From: Pseudomonadota bacterium
GTDB taxonomy: Bacteria > Pseudomonadota > Alphaproteobacteria > Rhizobiales > Xanthobacteraceae
Reading direction: 5' to 3'
Assembly (NCBI GenBank): GCA_023430245.1
Contig: JAEZBA010000351.1
Span: forward strand, 1-5,829
Length of the DNA: 5,829 nt
The notes under the pieces were generated by a model. That model was given only the letters and a program-made list of their open reading frames with translations. It was not told where the DNA came from and did not search any database. A program made the position numbers and the translations under genes. Of this stretch, positions 1-5,829 are shown piece by piece (position 1 is the first letter of the stretch; the number at the start of each line of letters is the position of its first letter).

Positions 1-510
1 GGCGATTTCGCGCAGGCGATGATGGATCTCGGCGCAATGGTCTGCACGCCGAAAAGACCCGCCTGCGCGCTGTGCCCCTGGAGCGAGCCCTGTCTCGCGC
101 GCAAGCGCGGCGATCAGGAGACGTTTCCACGCAAGACACCGAAAGCCGAAGGAAGATTGCGCCGCGGTGCGGCCTTCGTCGTGACGCGCAGCGACGGCGC
201 GCTGCTGGTGCGGACGCGGCCGGACAAGGGCCTGCTCGCGAAGATGACTGAAGTGCCAACCACGGAATGGACGCACGACTTCGACGAAGCGGATGCGCTC
301 GCCGATGCCCCCGTCAAGGCAAAGTGGCACCGCACAGCAGGCGTCGTGAACCACGTCTTCACGCATTTCCCGCTGGAGCTTGTCGTCTACCGGGCGCGCG
401 TTGCGCAAGCGACCCGTGCACCCAAGGGCATGCGCTGGATCGCGACCGATGAGATCGAGGGCGAGGCCTTTCCGAATGTCATGCGCAAGATCATCGCGCA
501 TGCATCGTGA
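1..510 (+). CDS. mutY: A/G-specific adenine glycosylase MutY, C-terminal part (5' end outside window)
   Basis: MutY removes adenine mispaired with 8-oxoguanine in base excision repair. The reading frame is open from base 1, and 169 codons are visible before the TGA at 508-510. The first residues, GDFAQAMMDLG, match the conserved stretch just before the iron-sulfur loop. The [4Fe-4S] ligands follow as C-x6-C-x2-C-x5-C (CTPKRPACALCPWSEPC). From about base 160 comes the Nudix-like 8-oxoG recognition domain: GLLAKMTEVPTTEW corresponds to the usual GLLGGMWEFP region, and VFTHFPLEL to the loop that carries F-S-H in studied MutY proteins, here F-T-H. The catalytic helix-hairpin-helix half lies off the left edge. 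The gene converges with the solute-binding protein gene, with only 12 bases between stop codons and no clear terminator. The family call is secure. Confidence 0.95.
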   Translation, partial: GDFAQAMMDLGAMVCTPKRPACALCPWSEPCLARKRGDQETFPRKTPKAEGRLRRGAAFVVTRSDGALLVRTRPDKGLLAKMTEVPTTEWTHDFDEADALADAPVKAKWHRTAGVVNHVFTHFPLELVVYRARVAQATRAPKGMRWIATDEIEGEAFPNVMRKIIAHAS

Positions 511-723
511 CGCGACACGCCGTTATTGCGGCTCAAGTCCGATGTCCTGGACGACCTGCTTCCAGACTTCGTACTGATCCTTGAGGAACTTGCCTGTGCT
601 TTCCACCGTCCCGGCGCCGTCCGTGTAGACGCCCAGTTCCGCAAGACGCGCTCTGATCGCCGGATCATTGAGAATCTTCGACATCTCCTGATTCATTCGC
701 GCAATAATCGCTGCAGGCGTATT

Positions 724-748
724 GGCCGGTGCAACAAATGCACCAGCC
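724..748 (-). repeat. Hairpin at the frameshift site
   Basis: On the minus strand GGTGCA (744-739) pairs with TGCACC (733-728) across the five-base loop TTTGT. The stem extends through one G-T wobble to GGC (748-746) and GCC (726-724), giving about ten pairs. The deduced frameshift position, about 742, lies inside the left arm. Confidence 0.7.
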
Positions 749-1416
749 CACCAATTCCACGTCCGGCAAAGTATCTGCAATGGGCGGGACCTTTTCGAAG
801 TTCGGCGTGGATTTCAGTGAGCTCACCGCCAGCGGCTTGAGTTTTCCGTCTGCGATCAAGGGAGCCGCGGACGGAATCGGCAAAGCGATTAATTGTACCC
901 GCCCTGCAATGGCGTCCTGAATGCCGTTCGTGATTATCGTGTAAGGCACTTCGACGATCTGAACGCCTGCCTTCTTGTTCAGCCACGCCGCCAGAATGCC
1001 GGTAAAGTTGCGCGAGCCTTCGGTTACGACGCTGATCGTACCAGGCGCCGCCTTCGCCGCAGTGAAAAGCTCCTTCAGCGAATTCGCCTTCACGTCGGGA
1101 TGGGCCAACACCATGAAAGGCCCTTTTGCAATCATCGACACCGGAACGAAGTCCTTCACCGGATCGTAGGGCAAGGATTTGAATGTGTGCGGATTGCTGG
1201 CGAGGGCCGCAGCGGTGGCAAAGAAGAATGTGTATCCGTCCGGCGTCGAGCGCGCGGCCGCTTGCGCACCGATGGCGTTTGCGGCGCCGGGACGGTTCTC
1301 GATGAAGAATTGCTGACCAAGCGCCGCAGATAGCCGGTCGGCCAGAATGCGACAGATGATATCGGGCGTCGATCCTGCTGCCTGGGACACGATGATCTTC
1401 ACCGGCCGCGTCGGCC

Positions 1417-1458
1417 ATTCCTGTGCCTGAGCGCCAGATTCCTGTGCCTGAGCGCCAG
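1417..1458. repeat. Exact 21-bp tandem duplication in the signal-peptide region
   Basis: Two identical 21-base units lie head to tail at 1417-1437 and 1438-1458, with no partial third copy. On the minus strand they add seven in-frame residues, so GAQAQE occurs at residues 17-22 and again at 24-29 of the solute-binding protein. Because 21 is a multiple of three, the duplication keeps the frame. It also duplicates a plausible A-x-A signal peptidase site, placing possible cleavage after residue 20 or 27. Confidence 0.95.
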
Positions 1459-1510
1459 CAAACGTCACTACAGCGCAAAGGAGCGCCAACACCGATCGCA
1501 GCATGAATAA

Positions 1511-1516
1511 CCTCCC
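1511..1516 (-). promoter_or_regulatory. Ribosome binding site of the solute-binding protein gene
   Basis: GGGAGG on the minus strand sits six bases before the ATG at 1504. It decides the start: the in-frame start at 1546 lies upstream of this site and almost touches the stop of the preceding gene. Confidence 0.75.
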
Positions 1517-1542
1517 ATGATCTTCCGATTTTTTTGTATTGA

Positions 1543-2601
1543 TCAAATGGCGCCTTGTTTCTGCGGCTCCGTCGATGTAGCGACATGGACGTCCAGCAGA
1601 TTTTCGATGACGCTTTTAGTGCGCGCGCGCGCCATTCCGCATTCGGTGGCGATACCGAAATCGTCAAGATACTTGCGCGCGACGTCGATGCGCTTGCGTG
1701 TCCCGTCCGGTCCATCCTTGCCGTGGACGAGGCCGAGATAGATCTCGGTATCGGGCGAAAGGTGCAGCGCCTTCAGCGGGCGATAGAAGGCGTCATCGGT
1801 CCGGCCGATCGGCACGGGAAGATGGAAATACGCGATGTCATGAGGGACCGCCGTGGCAATGGCGTTCATCACCTCGACCATCTTTCCCGAATCGACCGGC
1901 TCGATGAAGTGCCGGGCGCCGAAATCGCCGTAGCAAAGGTGAAAGCCCAACTCGACATCGTCCGGTATGGTCGCACAGATCCGCACGATCCGTGCAACGA
2001 TCTCCGACTCCGAGGCGTTCTCGCGAGGGAACATATCCTGAGGCTGTCCGTCCCACAGGATCATCTCGTGACAGAAATCCCACTGGATACACAGATCCCG
2101 GTGCGGAATGCGGCGACAGATTTCCTCAACCTCGCGAATGAATGCCGCCTCGTAGGCGGTCTCGATCGGAGCGATGTCACGCGCGGTGCAGAACGCATAG
2201 ATAACGCCCATGGGAGTCGGCAGACAAACCTGAAACCGGACACCTGCCGGGATCTGCCCCTTGTCGCGCGCCTGGCAGAAATCTTCGTAGGAAGCGCGCG
2301 CTTCCCGCGCATAGCCGAGTTCACCGAACCGGACATCTGACGGCGAGACGCCCTCCGCCAAACAGAGGAGCGGAAATCCCGACGTCTTGCGCAGCGCGCC
2401 GCTCGGGTCAGGTCGCAGAAACGGACTGGAGCGCAGCAGCGGATACTGGAAGCTGACCCAGAGGCGCCGCGGTCCCGGCTCGCCGTCCGGAATCCGCTTC
2501 AGCCGTTTCCCGAACGCCTTGCCGACCGTGCTGAAGACGTCCTGCACACTATCCAGGCCGATGCTTCCGACCAGGTGAACCTTGTGCGGCAGTGTGTCCA
2601 A
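1543..2601 (-). CDS. MetE-like (cobalamin-independent methionine synthase C-terminal-like) TIM-barrel protein
   Basis: The product is 352 residues, about the size of a MetE catalytic barrel alone, with no signal peptide or membrane segment, so it is probably cytoplasmic. Near the N-terminus is HLVGSIGLDSVQDVF, then RIPDGEPGPRRLW (36-48). FHLCYGDFGARHFIEPVD (220-237) resembles the MetE zinc motif H-x-C-Y, with His221 and Cys223 as likely ligands. ATECGMARAR (318-327) resembles MetE's PDCGLKTR, with Cys321 as the third thiolate/imidazole ligand. MetE's glutamate ligand has no obvious match; His260 in YFHLPVPIG lies on what may be the equivalent strand. Known relatives of this fold activate thiols with zinc for methyl or alkyl transfer; the substrate here is unknown. 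The start is TTG at 2601, chosen because GGGAGG lies five bases upstream. An ATG at 2606-2604 is out of frame. The gene is first in a two-gene unit divergent from lysR. It could also be classed as a UROD/MetE-like hypothetical protein. Confidence 0.72.
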   Translation of the reverse strand: MDTLPHKVHLVGSIGLDSVQDVFSTVGKAFGKRLKRIPDGEPGPRRLWVSFQYPLLRSSPFLRPDPSGALRKTSGFPLLCLAEGVSPSDVRFGELGYAREARASYEDFCQARDKGQIPAGVRFQVCLPTPMGVIYAFCTARDIAPIETAYEAAFIREVEEICRRIPHRDLCIQWDFCHEMILWDGQPQDMFPRENASESEIVARIVRICATIPDDVELGFHLCYGDFGARHFIEPVDSGKMVEVMNAIATAVPHDIAYFHLPVPIGRTDDAFYRPLKALHLSPDTEIYLGLVHGKDGPDGTRKRIDVARKYLDDFGIATECGMARARTKSVIENLLDVHVATSTEPQKQGAI

Positions 2602-2606
2602 GCCAT

Positions 2607-2612
2607 CCTCCC
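2607..2612 (-). promoter_or_regulatory. Ribosome binding site fixing the TTG start of the MetE-like gene
   Basis: GGGAGG on the minus strand is five bases before the TTG at 2601. No in-frame ATG or GTG is near, and the protein N-terminus (MDTLPHKVHLVGSIG) begins directly with the conserved strand, so the TTG start is favoured. Confidence 0.65.
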
Positions 2613-2639
2613 ACGCACCATTTGTAAGTCTTGTTCGTA

Positions 2640-2669
2640 TTGACCCGCAGCAGGCAATAGATGTCCAAT
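2640..2669 (+). promoter_or_regulatory. Possible lysR promoter
   Basis: TTGACC (2640-2645) and TCCAAT (2664-2669) are spaced by 18 bases. Transcription would start near 2676, within the dyad, so a protein bound there could repress lysR itself. The match is imperfect and the call tentative. Confidence 0.3.
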
Positions 2670-2683
2670 ATGGAAATTTTCAA
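2656..2683 (-). promoter_or_regulatory. Possible promoter of the MetE-like / solute-binding unit
   Basis: On the minus strand TTGAAA (2683-2678) is followed after 16 bases by TCTATT (2661-2656), a fair sigma-70-type pair that would start transcription near 2650, about 50 bases before the TTG. The -35 hexamer lies inside the dyad at 2669-2691, as expected for control by the divergent regulator. The call comes from motif matching only. Confidence 0.35.
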
Positions 2684-2691
2684 TTTCCATA
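2669..2691. promoter_or_regulatory. Perfect 10-bp-arm dyad between lysR and the MetE-like gene: candidate operator
   Basis: TATGGAAATT (2669-2678) and AATTTCCATA (2682-2691) are exact inverted repeats around a three-base centre. The element is strikingly AT-rich for this genome and lies ten bases before the lysR ATG, in the 100-base divergent intergenic region. LysR-family proteins usually bind dyads in such spacers and control both directions. T-N11-A spacings occur within it (2671/2683 and 2677/2689), but the canonical motif centred on the symmetry axis is absent. Confidence 0.6.
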
Positions 2692-2701
2692 GGTTTTCCG
2701 A

Positions 2702-3607
2702 ATGGACCCCGATTACCGGCAACTCAAGTACCTGCTTGCGATCGCGCGGTGCGGAACGTTCAGCCGAGCGGCCCAGGATCTTCGAATGTCCCAGCCGGCG
2801 CTTTCGAACAGCATCGCGCTACTGGAGGAGCGTTTGCAAACCAGGGTTCTGAGTCGCGGCCGCGCAGGCGCAGAACTCACTGACGCCGGCCGCGTCCTGG
2901 TCAGGCACGCCGAGCAGCTTGAAATTCAGATGATGCGGGCGGTCGAAGAGATCGGGCTCCATCGGCAGGCATTCGAAGGACCGCTGAATGTCGGTGTGAC
3001 ACCGGTCGCGGCAGCGAATCTTGTTCCCCGCGCCCTGGCGCGTTTGAAACGGGAGATGCCGCGTCTCATTGTAAGGGTTCAGGAAACCGTATTTCACGAA
3101 GGCATCGACGGATTGCTGAAAGGCACACTGGACGTGATGGTGGGGCCGATCGGGGTTTACGCGCCGGTCGCCGGAATTTCGGAAAAGCCGCTGATGACGG
3201 ACCCGTTCAGCATCGTTGTCCGCTCTGGACATGTGCTTGCGAAGAAGCGATCTGCATCGCTAAGGCAACTCAAGGATTGCGAATGGGTTTTGCCGAGCGA
3301 CCAGAGCGCATTTCACCGCCAGCTTGAGGCGCTATTTGTCGTTGCGGGTATTGGTTGGCCAAATCACGCCATCACCACCAATTCCATGATCGCAATGAAA
3401 TCCATCGTGATCCACAGCGATTGCGTCGCGTTGATGCCCAAACAGTTGGTCGCCATCGAGCAGCGGGCAGCTCTGATAAATACGATCAGGCTTGTTGAAG
3501 CCGGCGCCTCACGCGCACTCGGCATCAGCTGGGCCGAGAACCGCAAGCCGACAGCGCCTGCTGAGGCGTTCATGCGCACGCTTCAGGATTGCACCAGAAA
3601 CCGATAG
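2702..3607 (+). CDS. LysR-family transcriptional regulator
   Basis: The 301-residue product has the usual LysR length and layout. The N-terminal winged helix-turn-helix spans about residues 5-65 (YRQLKYLLAIARCGTFSRAA, then LRMSQPALSNSIALLEERL and the wing LTDAGRVLVRHA). A linker helix follows to about 90. The periplasmic-binding-like effector domain runs from about 93 (GPLNVGVTPVAAANLVPRAL) to 298, with FSIVVRSGHVLA in its second subdomain. Such proteins bind DNA as tetramers and respond to a small molecule, often the substrate or an intermediate of the adjacent pathway. The ATG at 2702 puts the helix-turn-helix at its normal distance; the Shine-Dalgarno is weak (AGG at 2691-2693). The gene is divergent from the MetE-like unit, its probable target, and likely also controls itself through the dyad at 2669-2691. 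The effector is unknown. Confidence 0.93.
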   Translation: MDPDYRQLKYLLAIARCGTFSRAAQDLRMSQPALSNSIALLEERLQTRVLSRGRAGAELTDAGRVLVRHAEQLEIQMMRAVEEIGLHRQAFEGPLNVGVTPVAAANLVPRALARLKREMPRLIVRVQETVFHEGIDGLLKGTLDVMVGPIGVYAPVAGISEKPLMTDPFSIVVRSGHVLAKKRSASLRQLKDCEWVLPSDQSAFHRQLEALFVVAGIGWPNHAITTNSMIAMKSIVIHSDCVALMPKQLVAIEQRAALINTIRLVEAGASRALGISWAENRKPTAPAEAFMRTLQDCTRNR

Positions 3608-3612
3608 TCCCT

Positions 3613-3640
3613 CGCAGGCCGCAAATTCCCGCGGCCAGCG
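3613..3640 (+). terminator. Hairpin just after lysR, possible terminator
   Basis: CGCAGGCCGC (3613-3622) pairs with GCGGCCAGCG (3631-3640), with one A-A mismatch and an eight-base loop. It begins five bases after the lysR stop codon. No T-run follows, so it is not a classical intrinsic terminator; it may only stabilise the transcript end. Confidence 0.35.
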
Positions 3641-3725
3641 ATACCCAGTTTGCCTATTCCGGCCAAGGGAGCCCGATGGAACCCGACGGGCGGTTCGGTC
3701 GTTGTAGGCCAAGCATTCGCCCAGT

Positions 3726-3735
3726 ATTACGTAAT
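3726..3735. promoter_or_regulatory. ATTACGTAAT palindrome upstream of the phytochrome gene
   Basis: A perfect ten-base palindrome in the AT-rich part of the intergenic region, about 290 bases before the phytochrome start. A short palindrome like this can occur by chance; a protein-binding role is inference. Confidence 0.25.
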
Positions 3736-3766
3736 TGGATGTTTGAACCGGCTCACGATCGACGGC

Positions 3767-3788
3767 CGATATGTCAAACAACACATCG
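3767..3788. promoter_or_regulatory. Imperfect dyad upstream of the phytochrome gene
   Basis: CGATATGT (3767-3774) and ACACATCG (3781-3788) are inverted repeats with one mismatch around a six-base centre. The element is about 230 bases before the phytochrome start and could be a regulator site. No known regulator is matched. Confidence 0.3.
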
Positions 3789-4010
3789 AACTAATGGGCA
3801 TTGCTGTAGGTTTCCAAGTGCTTATCTCCGGCCAGAGGCGTCACTATCCACGCAAAGGATCACAAGGTTAATGGACCCAGGCCGGGCTTCTGCGCGTCCC
3901 CCCGATCAGCACGGAGTTGGAATGCTTTCGTTGCCTCGCTCAACCAGGCGCCTGCCCACCAAGGCGCGGGTCTGACCTGAAGCGCGCGAGTGCCTCGAAC
4001 AATTTCTCCC

Positions 4011-4015
4011 GGGAG
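4011..4015 (+). promoter_or_regulatory. Ribosome binding site of the phytochrome gene
   Basis: GGGAG is six bases before the ATG at 4022. The frame stays open upstream to the TAA at 3869-3871, so this site, together with the position of the N-terminal chromophore cysteine at residue 19, fixes the start. Confidence 0.7.
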
Positions 4016-4021
4016 CAACGG

Positions 4022-5829
4022 ATGCATCCGAACGCGCGCAGTACAACTGCGCCTGACCAAGTCGACCTCACAAACTGCGATCGCGAGCCGATCCACATTC
4101 CGGGTCGCATCCAGCCGCACGGCATCCTGCTGGCCTGCGACGCCGACCTTTCAGTGGTGCGGCGTCACTCGCTGAATGCGGCCGAAGGGCTGGCCTTGCC
4201 GTTCGCAGACATCAACGGCCGCCGGATCGAGGACATTGTCGGAAACGACTGCGCCCACGATCTGCGGAATGCATTGCTGCGATCGGCCGATCCCGCCCGT
4301 CCCGGTCTCATCCTCGGCATGCGGCTGCAGCGGCCGGACGCGAGGTTCAACGTGTCGGTTCACCAATACAAGGGCGCCGTTATTGTCGAATTCGAGCCGG
4401 TTGCCGATGGCAAGGCCGAAGCTCCGCTTGAGATTGCGCGGGCGCTGATTGCGCGCCTCAATCAGGTCACCAAGGTCGACGATCTGTGCAACCGGACCGC
4501 ACGCTATCTCCGCGGCGCACTCGGCTACGACCGAGTGATGATCTATCGCTTTGCGCATGACGGCTCCGGTGAGGTCATCAGTGAAGCCAAGGCGCCGGCG
4601 CTCGAAACATTCATTGGCCGTCACTTCCCGGCGAGCGACATTCCCCGGCAGGCGCGCGAACTGTATCTCCGCAATACCATCCGGGTGATCACCGACGCGA
4701 GCGGCGCTTTCGTCGATATCGAGCCGGCCATCGACGCCTCCGGTAACCCGCTCGATCTGTCCTTCGCCAACCTGCGCAGCGTCTCGCCGGTTCATTGCGA
4801 ATATCTGCGCAACATGGGGGTGGCCGCCTCGATGTCGGTCTCGGTGATCGTCGCCGGCCGTCTGTGGGGGCTGATCGCCTGCCATCATTATGCGCCGCGG
4901 CCGCTGCCGATGCCGTTACGCGTGGCCGCCGAAATGTTCGGCGACTTTTTCTCGCTGCACCTGCAGGCGATGCTGCGCAAGCAGAGCCTCGACACCGCGA
5001 TTCATGCGCGCAAGGCGCTCGATAGCGTCTTGCGCAATGTCGCTCATCACACCGATCTCGCGCGGTTCCTCCGCGACAGCATTTGCGATTTCGGCGAGTT
5101 GATGGCCTGCGACGGCGTCGGGATCTGGATGAACGGACGATGGAGCGCCGACGGCTCGGTCCCGCCGGACGAGGCAATCCCGGCGCTGGCGCGGTTTGTG
5201 AACTCGGTGGCGGACGGACAGGTCTGGGCCACCCACGCGCTGGCCGACAATCTGCCGCAGGCCTCCGACTACCAGGCTGAGGCATCCGGCGTCCTGGCCA
5301 TCCCGCTCTCGCATACGCCGCGCGATTATCTGTTCCTGTTTCGCAAAGAGGTCATTCAGACCATCGACTGGGCCGGCAAACCGGAGAAGGATTACACCAC
5401 CGGCCCGCTCGGCGACCGGCTCACGCCGCGCAAGAGCTTTTCGATCTGGAAACAGACGGTAGAGCGTCAATCGCATCCCTGGACCCAGGCCGATCTCGAC
5501 ATTGCGGAAGCGACGCGAACCGCCCTGCTGGAAGTCCTGATGCGGCACAGCGAATTGCTGACCGAAGAGCGTCGCAAGGCGGATCTGCGGCAGCGGATGC
5601 TAAACGAGGAGCTCAACCACCGCGTCAAGAACATCCTGTCCCTGATCAAGTCGTTGGTCTCGCATCCAGTGGATGAGGGGCGCGACCTGCACGATTACGT
5701 CACGTCGCTGCAGGGGCGCATTCAGGCCCTCTCCCATGCGCACGATCAGATCATTCGCGGCGACGGCGGCGGCGCATTGCGCGATCTGCTGGAGGCGGAA
5801 TTGTCACCCTACTTGCATCACGGCACCAC
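4022..5829 (+). CDS. bphP: Bacteriophytochrome sensor histidine kinase (PAS-GAF-PHY-HWE/HisKA_2), 3' end outside window
   Basis: This is a soluble red/far-red light sensor using biliverdin; 602 codons are visible and the frame runs off the right edge. Domain order: PAS about 17-125, GAF about 147-310, PHY about 325-505, then the dimerisation/phosphoacceptor helices. The usual biliverdin cysteine is Cys19 in CDREPIHIPGRIQPHG. Pocket residues match studied bacteriophytochromes: Tyr175 in IYRF, Asp206 in PASDIP, His258 in SPVHCEYLRNMG and His288 in ACHH. The PHY tongue carries DWAGKPEK (W-x-G) and LTPRKSF (P-R-x-S-F, Arg470). The kinase part begins with EELNHRVKNILSL, phosphoacceptor His533, followed by LQGRIQALSHAHDQI and EAELSPY, typical of HWE/HisKA_2 kinases. 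The ATP-binding boxes that separate HWE from HisKA_2, and any fused receiver domain, lie beyond the edge. Cys259, right after His258, is a second possible chromophore thiol. No heme oxygenase or response regulator gene is in view. Confidence 0.95.
   Translation, partial: MHPNARSTTAPDQVDLTNCDREPIHIPGRIQPHGILLACDADLSVVRRHSLNAAEGLALPFADINGRRIEDIVGNDCAHDLRNALLRSADPARPGLILGMRLQRPDARFNVSVHQYKGAVIVEFEPVADGKAEAPLEIARALIARLNQVTKVDDLCNRTARYLRGALGYDRVMIYRFAHDGSGEVISEAKAPALETFIGRHFPASDIPRQARELYLRNTIRVITDASGAFVDIEPAIDASGNPLDLSFANLRSVSPVHCEYLRNMGVAASMSVSVIVAGRLWGLIACHHYAPRPLPMPLRVAAEMFGDFFSLHLQAMLRKQSLDTAIHARKALDSVLRNVAHHTDLARFLRDSICDFGELMACDGVGIWMNGRWSADGSVPPDEAIPALARFVNSVADGQVWATHALADNLPQASDYQAEASGVLAIPLSHTPRDYLFLFRKEVIQTIDWAGKPEKDYTTGPLGDRLTPRKSFSIWKQTVERQSHPWTQADLDIAEATRTALLEVLMRHSELLTEERRKADLRQRMLNEELNHRVKNILSLIKSLVSHPVDEGRDLHDYVTSLQGRIQALSHAHDQIIRGDGGGALRDLLEAELSPYLHHGT

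Larger units (their letters stand above)
523..1504 (-). pseudogene. Bug/TctC-family tripartite tricarboxylate transporter solute-binding protein, frameshifted
   Basis: Bug proteins are periplasmic receptors for small carboxylates or related solutes and work with TctA/TctB-type membrane proteins, none of which is in this window. The start at 1504 (MLRSVLALLCAVVTFAGAQA) gives a clean signal peptide and follows a GGGAGG at 1516-1511; an earlier in-frame start at 1546 would only add a charged leader. Family motifs are clear: WPTRPVKIIVS-AAGS-PDI, then LGQQFFIENRPGAANAIGA and PDGYT. The frame reads normally to ELVGW (residue 254, codon 745-743). It then runs into about 25 unrelated residues and stops at 665. 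The expected C-terminus (AFVAPANTPAAIIARMNQEM to DIGLEPQ) continues in the next frame from 741 to the TAA at 525-523. Restoring two bases near 742 gives 327 residues, normal for the family. Both arms are otherwise intact, so the lesion is recent or a sequence error. The gene follows the MetE-like gene after a 38-base gap and is probably cotranscribed with it. Confidence 0.88.
3608..4021. other. Intergenic region between lysR and the phytochrome gene
   Basis: About 414 bases with no convincing gene. The open frame at 3589-3975 on the plus strand and the one at 3509-3784 on the minus strand give Arg/Pro-rich, non-repeating peptides with no recognisable domain or ribosome binding site. The part from about 3720 to 3880 is more AT-rich than its surroundings and holds two symmetric elements, so the phytochrome promoter is probably there. 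No confident -35/-10 pair was found. Confidence 0.6.

Noticed and set aside
511..522. Possible terminator between the convergent mutY and solute-binding protein genes
   Set aside because: The gap is only 12 bases and shows neither a stem-loop nor a T-run.
1619..1632. Alternating GC run that could suggest Z-DNA
   Set aside because: It is explained by consecutive Ala/Arg codons (ARAR) in the MetE-like gene.
693..1715. 340-codon minus-strand frame overlapping the solute-binding protein gene
   Set aside because: The peptide is Arg-rich and has no domain; the Bug family motifs are all in the other frames, and it would also overlap the 3' end of the MetE-like gene.
2290..2305. Perfect 16-bp palindrome GGAAGCGCGCGCTTCC
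   Set aside because: It lies inside the MetE-like coding region and encodes REARAS with ordinary GC-rich codons; chance is the simplest explanation.
1555..2340. Long open frame (261 codons) on the plus strand opposite the MetE-like gene
   Set aside because: It is a shadow of the MetE-like gene; no ribosome binding site or domain is visible.
3740..3757. TGT-N12-ACG, close to the PpsR/CrtJ box TGT-N12-ACA
   Set aside because: It is a single imperfect copy; these sites normally occur as exact and often paired motifs, and no photosynthesis gene is in the window.
3589..3975. 128-codon plus-strand frame between lysR and the phytochrome gene
   Set aside because: It begins inside lysR, has no ribosome binding site, and has the composition of random GC-rich translation.
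4151..4888. Long open frame (245 codons) on the minus strand opposite the phytochrome gene
   Set aside because: The plus strand has clear phytochrome motifs throughout; the antisense peptide has no recognisable domain and reflects GC-rich codon bias.

Overview
The window looks like the chromosome of a high-GC alphaproteobacterium, most likely of the Bradyrhizobium / Rhodopseudomonas group. This rests on three things seen here: a bacteriophytochrome ending in an HWE/HisKA_2-type kinase, a Bug-type solute-binding protein paired with a LysR regulator, and GC-rich codon use. The genus is an inference; no rRNA or tRNA gene is present.

Layout: (1) 1-510, plus strand: the C-terminal half of the DNA repair glycosylase MutY, entering from the left edge. 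(2) 523-2601, minus strand: a two-gene unit convergent with mutY. The first gene (2601-1543) encodes a TIM-barrel protein resembling the catalytic half of cobalamin-independent methionine synthase (MetE). The second (1504-523) encodes a Bug/TctC-type periplasmic solute-binding protein, which is broken by one frameshift near position 742. (3) 2602-2701: a compact divergent promoter region with a 23-nt near-perfect dyad. (4) 2702-3607, plus strand: a LysR-type regulator transcribed away from the two-gene unit. (5) 3608-4021: about 414 bases without a convincing gene, holding a hairpin just after lysR and two AT-rich symmetric elements. (6) 4022 to the right edge, plus strand: a bacteriophytochrome (PAS-GAF-PHY then histidine kinase), cut by the window end inside the kinase.

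Working together: the divergent lysR, the MetE-like gene and the solute-binding protein form a plausible regulated module. In this model the binding protein captures a small organic acid, the MetE-like enzyme does zinc-dependent chemistry (perhaps methyl or thiol transfer) on it or a product, and LysR senses a related ligand. No TctA/TctB membrane genes are in the window, so the binding protein would be an orphan Bug protein. The substrate cannot be read from the sequence. The phytochrome is a separate red/far-red sensing unit. Its main point of interest is a second cysteine in the GAF chromophore pocket in addition to the usual N-terminal one.

The observations most worth checking are the uncharacterised MetE-like/LysR/Bug module, the dual-cysteine phytochrome, and the frameshift that falls exactly in a hairpin.
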